From Undaria pinnatifida (Eukaryota; Sar; Phaeophyceae; Laminariales; Alariaceae), in NCBI GenBank assembly GCA_012845835.1, contig JABAKD010000002.1, forward strand, positions 14,963,129 to 15,027,128: a stretch of DNA of 64,000 nucleotides, read 5' to 3'. The notes under the pieces were generated by a model. It was not told the DNA's origin and made no database searches. It was given only the letters and a program-made list of their open reading frames with translations. Below, in pieces: positions 11,801 to 23,018 of this stretch (positions within the stretch are counted from its first letter, which is position 1; each line of letters begins with the position of its first letter). The position numbers and the translations under genes are program-made.

Positions 11801-14800
11801 TTACCCTTGGTTTTGGCCTTCTTTCTCGCTCGGAATAGCGGTGAAATATCGACGGTGAAAGTCAAGTCATGCTGCATATTGTCGGATGGCATAAACAAGA
11901 ACAACAACACTTGTCATTATCACTATCCCCTTTCTCGTTGCGTGAATCGCTCCGTGATATGTAAGTATGGTGCGTGTAGTGTACGCGGCGGCGAGGTGTT
12001 CGTTTGCGACGTAAGACAGTTGATTTTTCCCCGTTGTGGTTGGTATATTGGTATTAAGCGCAAGGCGTTGCAACCGTGGGGGCGTGTTGAGTGTTGATCG
12101 CGCGGTGCTGCGACACCTCCTCTTGGTTGGGGGCGGCGGGAGGGTAGCACGACAATAAAACATCTCCTGATAACTCCAGGCACGCGTGATTTCCTTGCTG
12201 TCTTTGCGCCCCGTGTACGACAGTTAGCGCGGATACGGGCCCAAAGCGAGGAAAGCAGTCGCGTATCGCCACTGTCGCTCGCATGTACGGTGCCAGGTGG
12301 TGTCGGAGAGGTAACAAAGGACAACGTGGAGCAGACTGCCCGGACTCAAATGGCAGCCTTGCAAGACGAGGTGTGTGTTTGTGTTTTTCGAATTACACCA
12401 GTGTTTCTACCTATTGACGTCCAGCGCACCCAGTGTCCGTGCCGATTGTTTGCCGTACTCGTAGAGAGAATCAACCTACAATAGAGAGAAAAATACTCGC
12501 AAACAAGGAGGGTAGCCAATGCGCACAAATACGTATATTGACAATTTTTAACCCATGCCGAGCGGCAATAGAAACGACCAGCGTGATCTTATCAAGCGCC
12601 TAGCGGCACAAGCATATCGCCATGACCATGCTGCATGCGCGTGTGGTATTATTGCACACAAGCCCTATCCCAGCAGCTCGGAGCAGCTTGGTGTTGGCGA
12701 CGGCGTTATGGTCAGTTGGTTTATACCTTTTTCCCTCTCTGGAAATCCAAAGGGGTTGACAGGTTACGATATGTTTGACAGTGACTGCCACGAAATGTTG
12801 GCCAGGTACCGAATCACGCGATGTGAGCTCTCGGCGACTATCGACGGCTGATGTGTCAGCTGCTTTGGAAGTGTAGTCTGGTTTACTCTTCGAAGTACAA
12901 GATACACAACCAGAATAGCAGGCTTGATTCGTGTGCAGTTGTCGTGTTATATATCGTGTTATATCTCCTGTGGGAAGTCCTTCGAAGTGTGTGTATGATA
13001 GCTAGTGTATGATAGCTAGTGTATGACATGTAGTGTGTGATACATGTCCCACGGAAGTGCGGTGCACGTGCTTTTATTAATTTTTATCAAAGCGAAGGGC
13101 GACGAAATGTCGTGCGATGGCAATGCTACAGTAGTACTAAGTACACGACGATGGTGTCCTTGTCTCACGGGCACAGTGGGTTTCAAGCTATGAGTTGCAA
13201 CACCATTAGCTGTCGACTAGTTCAAGCGGAGTTCGTAGAGCGTGTTTACTGCGTGGAGTTTGCCGCCAGCAGGCTGGGGTCTCACCGTAGGACTACCCCT
13301 TTGAGGACTACATGCCGATTTTGTAGCATCTCACAGACCGCCTGCTTATGCTGCTTCCTGTCTAGATGCAGTGTGCTGTACTCGTACAGGTTGTTGGCAG
13401 TGTTGCATCCGGTATGCGTTACGCTTGTGGTAGTATGGTGTGCTAATGGTGTGTTTGCTGCCCCTTGGCGGTAATGTCATGTCAATGGCTTGCACAGATA
13501 ACAAGTCTGCGAGCAAAGCTTGACGAAAAAGAGAGAACCAAGACGGAAGAAGTAAACTCGTACCGTGACAAGGCTGCAAGGTCAGAGGAGCTCATCGCCC
13601 AGTTGCGGCAGGACCTTGCCAAGTCTGATAATCTGGCCAATGAGTTGTCTCAGCTCCACGGAGGCCAGACGGAGGAACACGCAAGGTGTTTAGAGGCGAT
13701 GAAGGAGAGGTATGTTATTGTATCCAATAAAACCAAACCGAAAACAAACGCATTAAACGCATTAATTCATTCGTTTGCGTGCTGTTCCCCAGTACGGTAT
13801 TTTTCTGTGTTTTATTTTGCATGATAGTGTGGGTGGAACTGAATGGGGATGGGGGGGCTTGGGCTTGGTCGTAGCTTCATAACACGAAGTCACACATTCA
13901 GGTACCTTAGAAACGAGTCAATCAGACAGAGGGACCGACCGTAAATGACCGAAATTACTTGCCCCACTAGAAAGCCCAGTTGCACTGGGGGATTCGTAAC
14001 CATTCTTAGGATTAGAGTTTCATGTACCTGGTAGTGCTATTACTAACCGTTTTCAGTATTTAATATTAGTAGTGTTTTTTGTGTGTTGGGGGGCTCGCGG
14101 CAGGCCGAGTCGTGGAACTACGTACGGGGCAAGCATCCGCTCGCCGCAAGAGACCGGGCAAGACACTTAAGTATCAATGTGCCAAGCTGGTGATTATTTG
14201 TGTCGTGCGTTAAAGAAAATTCGGTCAAGTCGGTCACATCTTCCGCACAGGACCCCTATTTTAATACTAATGCTAATACTAATAATAAACACTGTTTAAA
14301 TGATGCCAGGTAGCACAGGCGATAAACGCTACTCCTTCTATACCCAGATTATTGTAGCGCACTCGGCATTCAAATATTCTGCCAGTGGGTTCGGCAACCG
14401 GAAAACAATGGCAGCGCCAACATTGCGAGTAGATATAATACCTGCCCCCAGCAAACCTCCCCGCCCGGCAACAGGCTCCCGCACCATGAAATGCAGTGCT
14501 CGCCACCATCCGAGCGTTCACTATATAACCAGTTATAACGTTGTTATAACGATGTTATCCCACCGCAGACGAAGGGCGCGGTAGGGGGAGGTGTACTCAG
14601 CTTGTGCATGGCGGTAGTCGTATGACCATAGACACTCGCATCCCTACTGTGCTGGGACGGAGCACGTCGGGTTGTCACCAACCAGGCAGGCAATGCTTGC
14701 ACCAAGCGCCGTGAGGTGTCCGGCGAGTCGCATGAAGGGCGAATTGCGTCCTTCCAACAACCGCTCGAAAGACGGACTTCGGCACCTTGTGCCTACTTTC

Positions 14801-16335
14801 TTGCTTATGGATGACAGCGCCAATGAGTTATACTTTGTTTTCTAGTGTGGCCACTCCGGGGACAGCATTCATGGGTATTACTATGTAACTCCTCGTGAGT
14901 GCCTTACCATATTCACACTGCGTGATGCGATCATTCCCCTTGTGCGGAGTTAGGGTTTTCCACGCCGCACAATATGATCTACACAAACTCGACAACCGCC
15001 ATGGTGACCGCCAAAAAGAAAACAAAAACGGTACCCTGGTTGTCTAGCTCACGCAGTGATTGGCATGTTTTACGGCGTCGTTGCTAACCAACGCCAACCA
15101 CAACACACATACTTCGTATAATGTTCTACAGCGTCGGTGCCAACCGAGGCCAACTATAATATATAGGGGGGGATTATAGGTTATTATAGGTTATTATAGG
15201 TTATTTTAGGTTGTTATAGGTTATTATAGGTTATTATAGCGCAGACCAAGCCAACGGTAGGGGGGGATTTTAGGATTATACTAGCTATAGTATACCCCCA
15301 TTTTTATCCCATGCAGCGCAACAAACAGATCAACGGCGGCCTATTTCTTTTTTCGCGAAATCATACAGGCACTTGCGCGAGTGTCTCTAAGCCGCTAAAG
15401 TATGTGAAATAAAGGCCCTACAAGGTGCTCCCCCTGCTGTAGCAATACTCTTTGCACTCTAGCAACAAGGGGATAACATAAAACGAAAATGTATATGTAC
15501 TATATTCAAGAAACGTGAAACGTATAGGCAGTGCCCAGATGTTGGAGGGGTTTCTATCAGGAATATAAACGGTGCTCCGCCCCGAAAGGGGTGCGGGGTC
15601 AATGGTCAAAAGCAGGTAACAAATCAGTAACGCCTCTCCCCCCCACCGTAGCCTCAGATCGCACCATACCTTACCATACCTTACCATACCTTAACATACC
15701 ATTCCTTACCATACCGCCTCCATCCCGTCCAACTCGCCCCCAGAGCTCATTCATTGACGAAGGAGAACACCCGCCTCCGTAGCCTGGCGGAGGCAAACGA
15801 AGAAGCTCACCGAGAGCAGGAGGGAAACCGCGCGGGCCAAGAACGACGGCAAGGTTCTAGGGCGAATCTCAGTCCACAGCATTTGCAGTCTGCGCGAGAT
15901 CGGCTTAGTCGCACGGTGGACGATCTGTGCCACGCGGAAGAGGCTACAGAACTGGTGCTGACCTGCCTTCTGTGCACCAGGTTATTTCGTGACCCCCAAG
16001 TCATGACACCTTGTGGCCATACATTGTGCGCCGACTGTTGCGGAGGCGGCGGCAGCGGAAGTGGCTCTCAAGGCACCCCAACGTCCGAGGGAGCGGAAGG
16101 GGTTTTAGCGAAGCAAACGGAAGGTTTGGAGATGCTTCCGAGTGATGGATGTCGTCTATGCGAGAAAGAAAAGGAAGCGGCGGGGGAGGCATCGGTCGGG
16201 GGGGAGCATGGGGTGGCGCCGAACCGTACCGTGTCGGCCCTGGTGGCGAAGCACACCTTCCGTCGCCAGCTGTTCCAAGTCTTGAAGAGAACAAGCGCTG
16301 TCTTATCGCAGGACGGGCCGTGCATCCTCCCGTAA
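5817..16335 (+). CDS. Coiled-coil protein with C-terminal RING finger, probable E3 ubiquitin ligase (5' end not found)
   Basis: Ten exons join with matching phases: 5817-5950, 6415-6451, 7030-7282, 9307-9426, 10204-10341, 10942-11041, 11561-11680, 12311-12370, 13498-13709 and 15744-16335 (TAA at 16333). Nearly all encoded sequence is charged, heptad-like coiled coil, for example RSQLERALQKAEAHRVDELR and SEELIAQLRQDLAKSDNLAN. The last exon carries a C3HC4 RING: CLLC, then CGHTLCADC, then CRLC, with about 37 Gly/Ser-rich residues between the sixth and seventh ligands. A basic helix (VAKHTFRRQLFQVLKR) follows. RING domains usually recruit E2 enzymes, so ubiquitin ligase activity is inferred. A C-terminal RING after a long coil argues against ordinary TRIM proteins, and the RING does not resemble that of BRE1. 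Acceptors at 7030 and 12311 lack good pyrimidine tracts, so those exons are the least certain. Exons upstream of 5817 are expected. Confidence 0.75.
6320..6390. repeat. Short minisatellite, unit about 15 bp
   Basis: Degenerate copies of GATGGTGTTCATGCT repeat within the intron before the exon at 6415. Confidence 0.6.
7456..7557. repeat. (TGTA)n microsatellite
   Basis: Tandem TATG/TGTA tetranucleotides with a few interruptions. The apparent YVCM-repeat protein frames here are artefacts of the repeat. It lies in the intron 7283-9306. Confidence 0.95.
7789..7882 (-). repeat. tRNA-derived SINE-like head
   Basis: On the minus strand the segment begins GTCGCCCCCGTGG, has an A-box-like TGGCGTATGAGG and a B-box-like GAGTTCGAATCC, spaced as in a tRNA. 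The acceptor and T stems pair poorly, so it is not a functional tRNA. It is similar in layout and sequence to the element at 32532. (TGTA)n tracts flank it on both sides. Confidence 0.55.
7884..7976. repeat. Second (TGTA)n microsatellite
   Basis: The same tetranucleotide as at 7456, immediately next to the SINE-like head. Confidence 0.95.
8294..8406. repeat. 11-bp minisatellite ATTATTATGAC
   Basis: About ten copies of an 11-bp unit with occasional substitutions (GACGTT variants). Intronic. Confidence 0.9.
8436..8568. repeat. 13-bp minisatellite ACTAACTAATAGT
   Basis: About ten copies decaying toward the right end into ACTAACTAAA forms. Intronic. Confidence 0.9.
8690..8812. repeat. Three diverged copies of a ~47-bp unit
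   Basis: AGGCTTTTCTCACAGCTTGC, AGGCCTTTTTCACAGCATGC and AGGCCTTTTCCGTGGCATGC each lead into CCGCCGG. This is a short tandem array inside the intron. Confidence 0.7.
11100..11312. repeat. Degenerate ~46-bp tandem repeat
   Basis: Five diverged copies with the core CATTGGTTAGGGCTAAG followed by CCATGATCGT fill the intron between the exons ending at 11041 and starting at 11561. Confidence 0.65.
15168..15240. repeat. 11-bp repeat TTATTATAGGT
   Basis: Seven near-identical copies in the last intron of the RING gene. A second short array of TTACCATACC units lies at 15661-15711, just before the last exon's acceptor. Confidence 0.85.
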
Positions 16336-18347
16336 AGGTGGCGCCGAGTTATGCCTATGCACTACTATTGTTTACCGGCTCGTAGATACCCTTAGACCCT
16401 AAGACTACAGGAAGAATCCTTCGAAGTAAAACTGTAAAATGTGCCGTAGTACGTGGTCTAGAGTAGTGCATGTGCAGCTAACGCTAATGCGGGGCTCGGT
16501 TCCAAGACGTACGCCTTCGATTCTTCTTCAGCTTCATGTTTATGCATGTATGTGTGTCTAGGTAAGTGCTTCTCGCCTGCAGATGGCGGGTATGTTGAAA
16601 CTGGCATGAAAAATAAATGTATTACCAAGATAAACGTCAGGAGCCGAGAGTACGGTGTATCGTATGATTCAAGCGCCCCCAGCAGGATTGTCGGTGCCTT
16701 TCTCGCCACTAACATACAGACATTCGAGTAGAGAAAATTGGAAAATAAACCAATCTGATATCATTACCACAAATCGCTGTCAACCTTTGCGCAACCTTTT
16801 GTTAAGCGCTTGATACTGACCTCATATTGGGTGAAACACGAACTCCGAAGTTCGGCGGTCATGCAGAAGTCCAGTCATTGTCGAACAAACCCAAAGGTAA
16901 CGTTTTTAGGCGTATCGCACGCACCCTTCAAATTTCTCCAGGTATTCATAGACTGCAATCGCTGAGATGCCCAGGAGCGGTGACATCGCCATAGCAGCAA
17001 AAACCCGTCGAACAAATCAAACGCGCGAGAGGTCTGGAAATAAGAAACCACCTTCATAATAAGTGTGTTTCGCTCTCGTGAATTGCATGTGCCATGCTCT
17101 ATCTCGACAAAAGGCCGACCAACAAAACTCTTGGAGGGTCTTCGACAGCCAACCGTGCCAATAAGGCTCATGTTCCGCCTTATCTCGTTTACTTTTCGAT
17201 TTGTACGAGCGCAAGCAAGCAACGACAGACAAATTCCATGGCCCAGCTCTTCGACGATTGAACGTGCCCCTCACCAGAAAATACTATTATTAGTAGTATC
17301 ACGTAGGCGCAGTGCAGCCAATAACGCTGACCATTCACACGCATCGAAAGGAGAGCCTGGCATTTGCGAGTGCTCCTGTTCATTCTACTCTAATGACTTT
17401 CAAGTAATGCTAGTAGCGACTCCCCTCCGAAATTGCGTCCGTCAGCAGCCGCCCAGGATGCCAATTCTAGCACAACAAAAACCTTTTACAACAAAAAGAG
17501 ACCAACCACACGAGACTATTCTGTCTTTATCTCGCTTGCATGGCATCGTCAGTATTCGCAGTCCGACTCCAAAACGTCGGCAGTGTGGCGTGTGATCAGG
17601 ATTACATCTAACACTACATGTAAGACTACTCTCGGAATTCGGGAAGGCATGTTAAAGTATCCACTCAAGCTGCCCCCTCTGAGCCTCCCGTACCGCAATC
17701 AGGGGCAGGTATCGATTCTTGCTGGCGGCTATTCCTCTGTGCTCTTAATTCCTTGTCCCACGATTTCACCTGTGCGCGCGAATTACCAAGTGCCACGCGA
17801 AACGAAGCAGTTCAAGTGCCACGCGAGACGACACAGAATGACAGTTCAGCACCAACGCATCGAAAAATGTTACGCAAACGATCGCTAAAGCCTATTAACA
17901 GGCGACACGGACGGGAGACCGCTGCAAACATGTACCCGTATATCGATATTCGGCCAACGTGTCAAAGGTTGTTACGCCAAAAACAGGCCAAAGGAAGGCA
18001 ACACGACCCAGGGACCGTTGCTAACATGTACCCGTTCACCGGTATTTGGAAGGCTTGCACAAAGCTCTGCCTCGCGCATATGATGGAATACGTAGGCTAA
18101 GCAAAGGCCGAATTGCTTCAGTGATGGGGTCATCCAAACCACACCAGGATGAGGGACCTAACGAAAGTTACCTTTAAATCATGTGCCAATATTTCCTGCG
18201 TCTGCCATTTTATTTGTCACCTGTGATAAGTAGCAGGTATTGTCTGTCTTCCTGTGCCTGCTGATTAGTGTGACCAGGTGCAAGACGGATATTGAGTTGA
18301 GCAACCTGATTGGTGGACGCTATATTTATTAAGAGAACGAGGAATTG
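16336..18347. other. Convergent intergenic spacer
   Basis: This lies between the 3' ends of the RING gene (+) and the HD-domain gene (-). I see only short frames without splice support. A weak minus-strand frame at 16875-17222 has no recognisable motif. The polyadenylation signals of both genes should lie here but cannot be assigned with confidence. Confidence 0.5.
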
Positions 18348-21300
18348 CTAGATCAGTGCCAACCGTGTGGCGAAGTCAATCACCTGGGGTGTAGTGAAGC
18401 CCCCTTCTGTGCTCTCGAAAAACCCGCTGAGATCCATCCCCTGATCTGCACCGTCACGCGGACAAACGGCAAGGGCGCACGTGAGGCTTGGTTTACGTGT
18501 ACGAGTCTACTCAAAAGCGTAATTAGCTCTCGCGGCAGTAAAGCAAGGGGCTAAGGTCTGCCGTCCTCCCAAACAGTAGTAGTATCAACAGTAGTAGTAC
18601 GTAGAAGTAGCAGCACAAGCGCTAGGAGGAGTATAACGCGTAGGAGCGGAAGGAGTAGTAGGAATAGTTCCCGCGACCGACATATCGTCCCACAGATCAC
18701 TGCCACCCACCCGCCGTGCGTACCAGATACAGTATAATACATACAGTACCCTGTACTATTAACAGTACGTATAGTTGGCGCTATGACTCACCTCGCTCAT
18801 ACTCGTCTGCCTGTACAATCATCTCCATCTTGTCGAAATCTTTCACGACTCGCGCCTCTGCTGACGTACAGTCTTCATACTCAAGCCACAGCTCCTTGAT
18901 CTCTTGAGCTGCCAAGTACACGAAGCAAGTTAGTTGCCAAATACAGCACTCGGTCATTCAGCCTGTCAAAACATGTATAAACAGTATAACGACACAAGGG
19001 GCCGATGCAGCACCTGTCGGGACCACTTTCTCTCGACCACGAACAATAGAAACAGGCGATCGTAATTTTTACCACGACTAGACGCTGTAGCTCTACGCCT
19101 GGAGCTTTCACGTACCAGGTACGAGAGGCAAAACGATTAGGATTCAAGTGGAACACTAGACTGCCCTTGGCCCGCGGAGATACGCTATTTCAAGGCAGCA
19201 GGCGCTGAAACACAAGATGCTACTGGTGAATTTATTTAATTGACAGTACACTACTCGTAACTTGACCATGAATATGAATACAGTACATCTATTCGTGCTG
19301 TGCAAATAGAGCTACACGTAGTGCTATGCAGTCAGTACACGACGCAAACAGCAACTTCACTCTTCACCCGCTACAGTTTGGCAAGCACAACGCACTATTG
19401 ACACAAATACAAATATCTGTCAACCACAATGCGTACAACCAATCCTCCCTCTATGCGGCTGGTATATTGCCCCAAACCCCCCAAAGCCCCCCAAGCACAA
19501 TATATCAAGCAAAATATGACCGGTGTGGTAATAACGTAAACACCCAATCGCGATCGCTGCACCTACCCACCGATGGGCGCGCTGCCTATTGTGGAGCAAA
19601 TCGACTCGAGCCCATCCTCCTCTAGGCGGCGCTTGTCCTCCTTACTAACGTTCTGGAAGGGGGCGATATCACCCGCTAACGCTTCCGCGAGGTCGTGAAC
19701 AACCGCCAGCTTCATTATTCTCGACCTGCAAGAAGCAGGTTATGATGAGCACGATGCATGTGAAACAAAAGAGTAGTACCCGGTACTAATTAACCGTCAT
19801 TGATAGTGTCTAATAAGTCTAGTTTGTCCAAGGGGTAATACAATAACTAATGGTGTGTTTCGGGTACACGAAAATGTTGCAGATATCATGGCGACGGTGA
19901 CGAAATCATAATCATTGGAGCGATAGGGACAGGCGTGCGGGTGACGAAGATCAGCTCAAAACTGAAGAGCGTGTGACAAAGCAGTAGGAAGTTGACCAAA
20001 CAGAACACTATTCCACAGGAAGCAGCGTGCCTCCGCAACCAAATCCCTTCCGAGATCCACTTCCGCTGCTACCGAAGCCATGTTGCTGCTGCCGTATATA
20101 CGCCTTACACAAGGGCCGATGCAGCACCCCAAGGAACCACGTGGAGCTTCCAGCATGAGCACTTGAGTACAGAGATAGCCTAAGCAGGCCTTTACCCTTG
20201 CCCTACTTTAGCTGCGTACGGAGTAGCAGCAGAACCACACAGACGGACTCTTCGAGTGAACCATTTAAAAGAGAACAACAGCGAAACAGCGCTGACCCGC
20301 AAGAAGCGCTGACCAAGCATGTTCAATGCCTGGTGTATGTTCATCACCTGTCTAGCTTGGGGTCCGTGACGAGGAAGGAGCACATGGCCATGCGGTACAT
20401 GTGGTCCGACACCGATCTATCCATAGGGTGACAGGGAAGAGAGGAAAGGGGTGAGGGGGAGGGGGGAGGGGGGAGGGGGAGGGGCAGAAGGGAGAGCGAA
20501 CCGGGAAGCGGGGAGAGGGGGGGAAAGGAATGTAAATACGAGCATCAAACCGGAAGCAGACAGCATGGCGCGAATAACGATTTACATTGAGCCCACCGCG
20601 GCATCGAGTGGACTAATCACGCACGAAACGATTAGGAAGCCTGCTGCAGGCATCGGTCGAATAAAAACACTATTGAATAAAACAGACGTCTCAGCATCGA
20701 CGACACTCCCTCTCCCTCTCCCTCTCACTGCAGCCTATCATCTTGGCCGCACCGTGTCAAATAGAGTAGCAGGCACTGTTTTACTTGTACCAGCAATACC
20801 CTTCCAGGGCAAATATGACACGTATGTACATGACTAATGCATTCATCGACATGAGGACTACAACAAAGCGACAATGAACGCTTACTCTGGCTGCGACACC
20901 CCGCAGTGAATCCATCCGGTCCTCTTGAGCCCCTTGAGTTTGCCGACAACTCGAAGGAACGACAGCGCATCAGAGGGAGAGGGCGTGGGCCGTTCCTCGG
21001 AATTTGCTGCTGCTGTTGTTGTAGAGTAAGGATCACAACCCAGCGACGAACAAAAAGCAAGAGCATCGAGTCAGCAAGGCCAACTTCAGGCCCTCGTGTG
21101 TGTCTACTGTAACTGCTGTGTGTGCAAGTGTGTGTTATTTGTTTATTTCCACCCATCGACATCCAGCATTCCGCACATCTAGAATGTCCGTGCTCCGTTC
21201 CGATTCATGATTCGTAACATCACGATCGAGAGATGAGACAATCCCTGTGGTCACAAACTACTACGTAGCCACTGGGGTGCTATGTCATGACGTATAGTAC

Positions 21301-21578
21301 CATGTACGCAATAGAGCACGCATCTGCGTGCTGCTGTGTTGCTACTCGTATCATAGAGCACTGCGTGTGGGCGCAAGGACCCACACAGGACCCACAGCAG
21401 CTCAACAGCACAGCAGGCTGGACGCTTGTCGTACCGCTGTAGGCTGCACCTGTGGCGCAATAACAGGCTGATAATAGTCGCTGCTGTGCCCCACTAGCAC
21501 GATTAGAGTTGACGTTCAACTTGACTAAACAGACCTGTTAGCTGTAATATGCTGCTCACATTCTTCCGCTGCGGACAT
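18348..21578 (-). CDS. HDDC2: HD-domain 5'-nucleotidase, HDDC2/YfbR-like
   Basis: Six minus-strand exons with perfect phase agreement give 194 residues: 21578-21560 (ATG), 21012-20886, 20416-20348, 19725-19571, 18908-18792 and 18445-18348 (TAG). The order of motifs is that of HDDC2/Yfb[17 protein letters not shown] at 25-40, [12 protein letters not shown] at 48-59, [13 protein letters not shown] at 80-92, [10 protein letters not shown] at 126-135, [17 protein letters not shown] at 145-161 and a C-terminal [13 protein letters not shown]. Likely metal and catalytic residues are H54, H82-D83, E86, D91 and D149, all present. The family dephosphorylates deoxynucleoside 5'-monophosphates. The human protein is about 204 residues, so this looks full length. 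The first exon is only 19 bases. Its GTGAGC donor and the CAG-repeat acceptor of exon 2 are the least certain junction. Confidence 0.9.
20441..20530. repeat. Purine-rich G-tract region
   Basis: Runs of GGGGAGG and GGGGGAA on the plus strand, in the intron before the exon at 20416 (minus). On the transcribed message it is a long pyrimidine tract upstream of that exon's acceptor. Confidence 0.8.
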
Positions 21579-23018
21579 GGCAAGTTCAATCGTTGGAGTC
21601 AAGGACCGACGAAGAGAAAAGGGGGTGCTCAACAGGAGAGATCGGGTTGGGCCCAGTGCAAGTGATATGATGCACGCACGAACGAGCATCCAGCCGACCT
21701 ATCCGCGCAGCTTTCTCACGAAGCAAACCCTGCAGACGGCAACAGCAGAAAGAAGGAAAGAATCACGGCGACAATGGAGTTCCACAATTTCAGTTAAAAT
21801 ATTTTTGTGTAGGGAAGCAGGGGTCATCGAGGACACCGCGAATTCAGAATTCAGGCTCCACCCTCACCAGCGCACACAGACTCAGGCGCTATCGGCGAGG
21901 CATATTGCGCGCGGTTTACAGGTAAGCGTGTGGAATCTGGGAACGGTGCGGCATATACTTAGGGAACCTTGTACTTCTGGCTGTCAAGGCGAGTCTGCGC
22001 TCGCACGATCCGCCATTGGCTTTTTGAGTGCTAGAGCCCTCTTTCCTCGCAGCCCAGCATGCCACAGGCCAACCTTGGCTGAGAGTTGACAAAGGGCACC
22101 CCCGCACACCCGAACGGCAAAAGTGACCTCAAGAGGCCGTAATTCCACGAGCAGAGATGGAGATAGCACGGCTGTCCAAACTTATGGCCCCAGGTTTTGG
22201 CCCCGCGCGGGCGCGTTGCCGCCACCGCTGTTCAACGGGAAATCGTCCGCCACATTTGAAAGAAACTGGGGCGGTAGCGAACACTCTGTAACTTGTTTTA
22301 CGAGTATCATATACCAGGCGATGCTTAAATTTTCACCCAGAAGACCTAACAATGTGGCCGCGCCTGATGACTATTGACAGCTGTTGATGACGCTCCCAGG
22401 TCTACCACTGCCCACCACATCGAGTGTAAAATGAACGTCCTTCGTCTCATACATCAGTAGTATTTTATGTTGTTCGTGGCTGGATGCTAGTTGGACAATA
22501 TCTCACCCTCCGGCCTTACCCCTGGTAGTCTATACACCTGGTACCTGACACGTTTCCTTGTTGCCGACGGTACTGCAGTTTTGGGTTTATCGGGATGTAT
22601 TCCTGTGGCGCACTGAAGTTTCAGTAGGCAAAGTATATTACGAGGTATATAGACCTACAAGTACATCCCCTTCAAAATCCCAAGTTGGCAGACCAAAAGT
22701 GCGAGAGCGCGAGGTGGCGAAATTCGATGCGAATCGACAAGCATGCGGAGTGCTGAACCCTGTGAGCGATAGAAATGAAGGCACGTGCCGGGATGGCGCC
22801 TGTGACCGCAGCTTGTCCAGTCGTCGCTGAGGGTAAAGCTTCGTGCGAGTTGAGCTGGGATTTAACAGCGACGATCATCCGTCCGTCGCTGCTGTCTGTG
22901 TCCGTCACGACTCCCACGTGCCTACTAGGGATGACCCCCATCAAATTTCTTTTTTTTTTGCACCTTGCAAACCAGAATGACCCCCGTACGACCACGAGTT
23001 CAATAGCCAGCACGAAGA
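21579..23018. other. Divergent intergenic region
   Basis: This separates the starts of HDDC2 (-) and the SAP-motif gene (+), so promoters of both should lie here. No TATA element or binding site could be singled out. A frame at 21577-22089 (+) has no recognisable motif and overlaps the HDDC2 start. Bases about 22715-22800 match a dispersed repeat also found near 32670-32755. Confidence 0.5.
22715..22800 (+). repeat. Dispersed repeat, copy 1
   Basis: It shares AATTCGAYGCGARTCGAC, then CTGAAC, then GATARAAATGAAGGCACGT with 32677-32745, in the same order and spacing. Origin unknown. The second copy lies directly behind a tRNA-like SINE head, which suggests it is the SINE body. Confidence 0.6.

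Noticed and set aside
21577-22089. 170-residue plus-strand frame starting opposite the HDDC2 start codon
   Set aside because: No recognisable domain, composition like random sequence, and the HDDC2 first exon explains the conserved-looking start.
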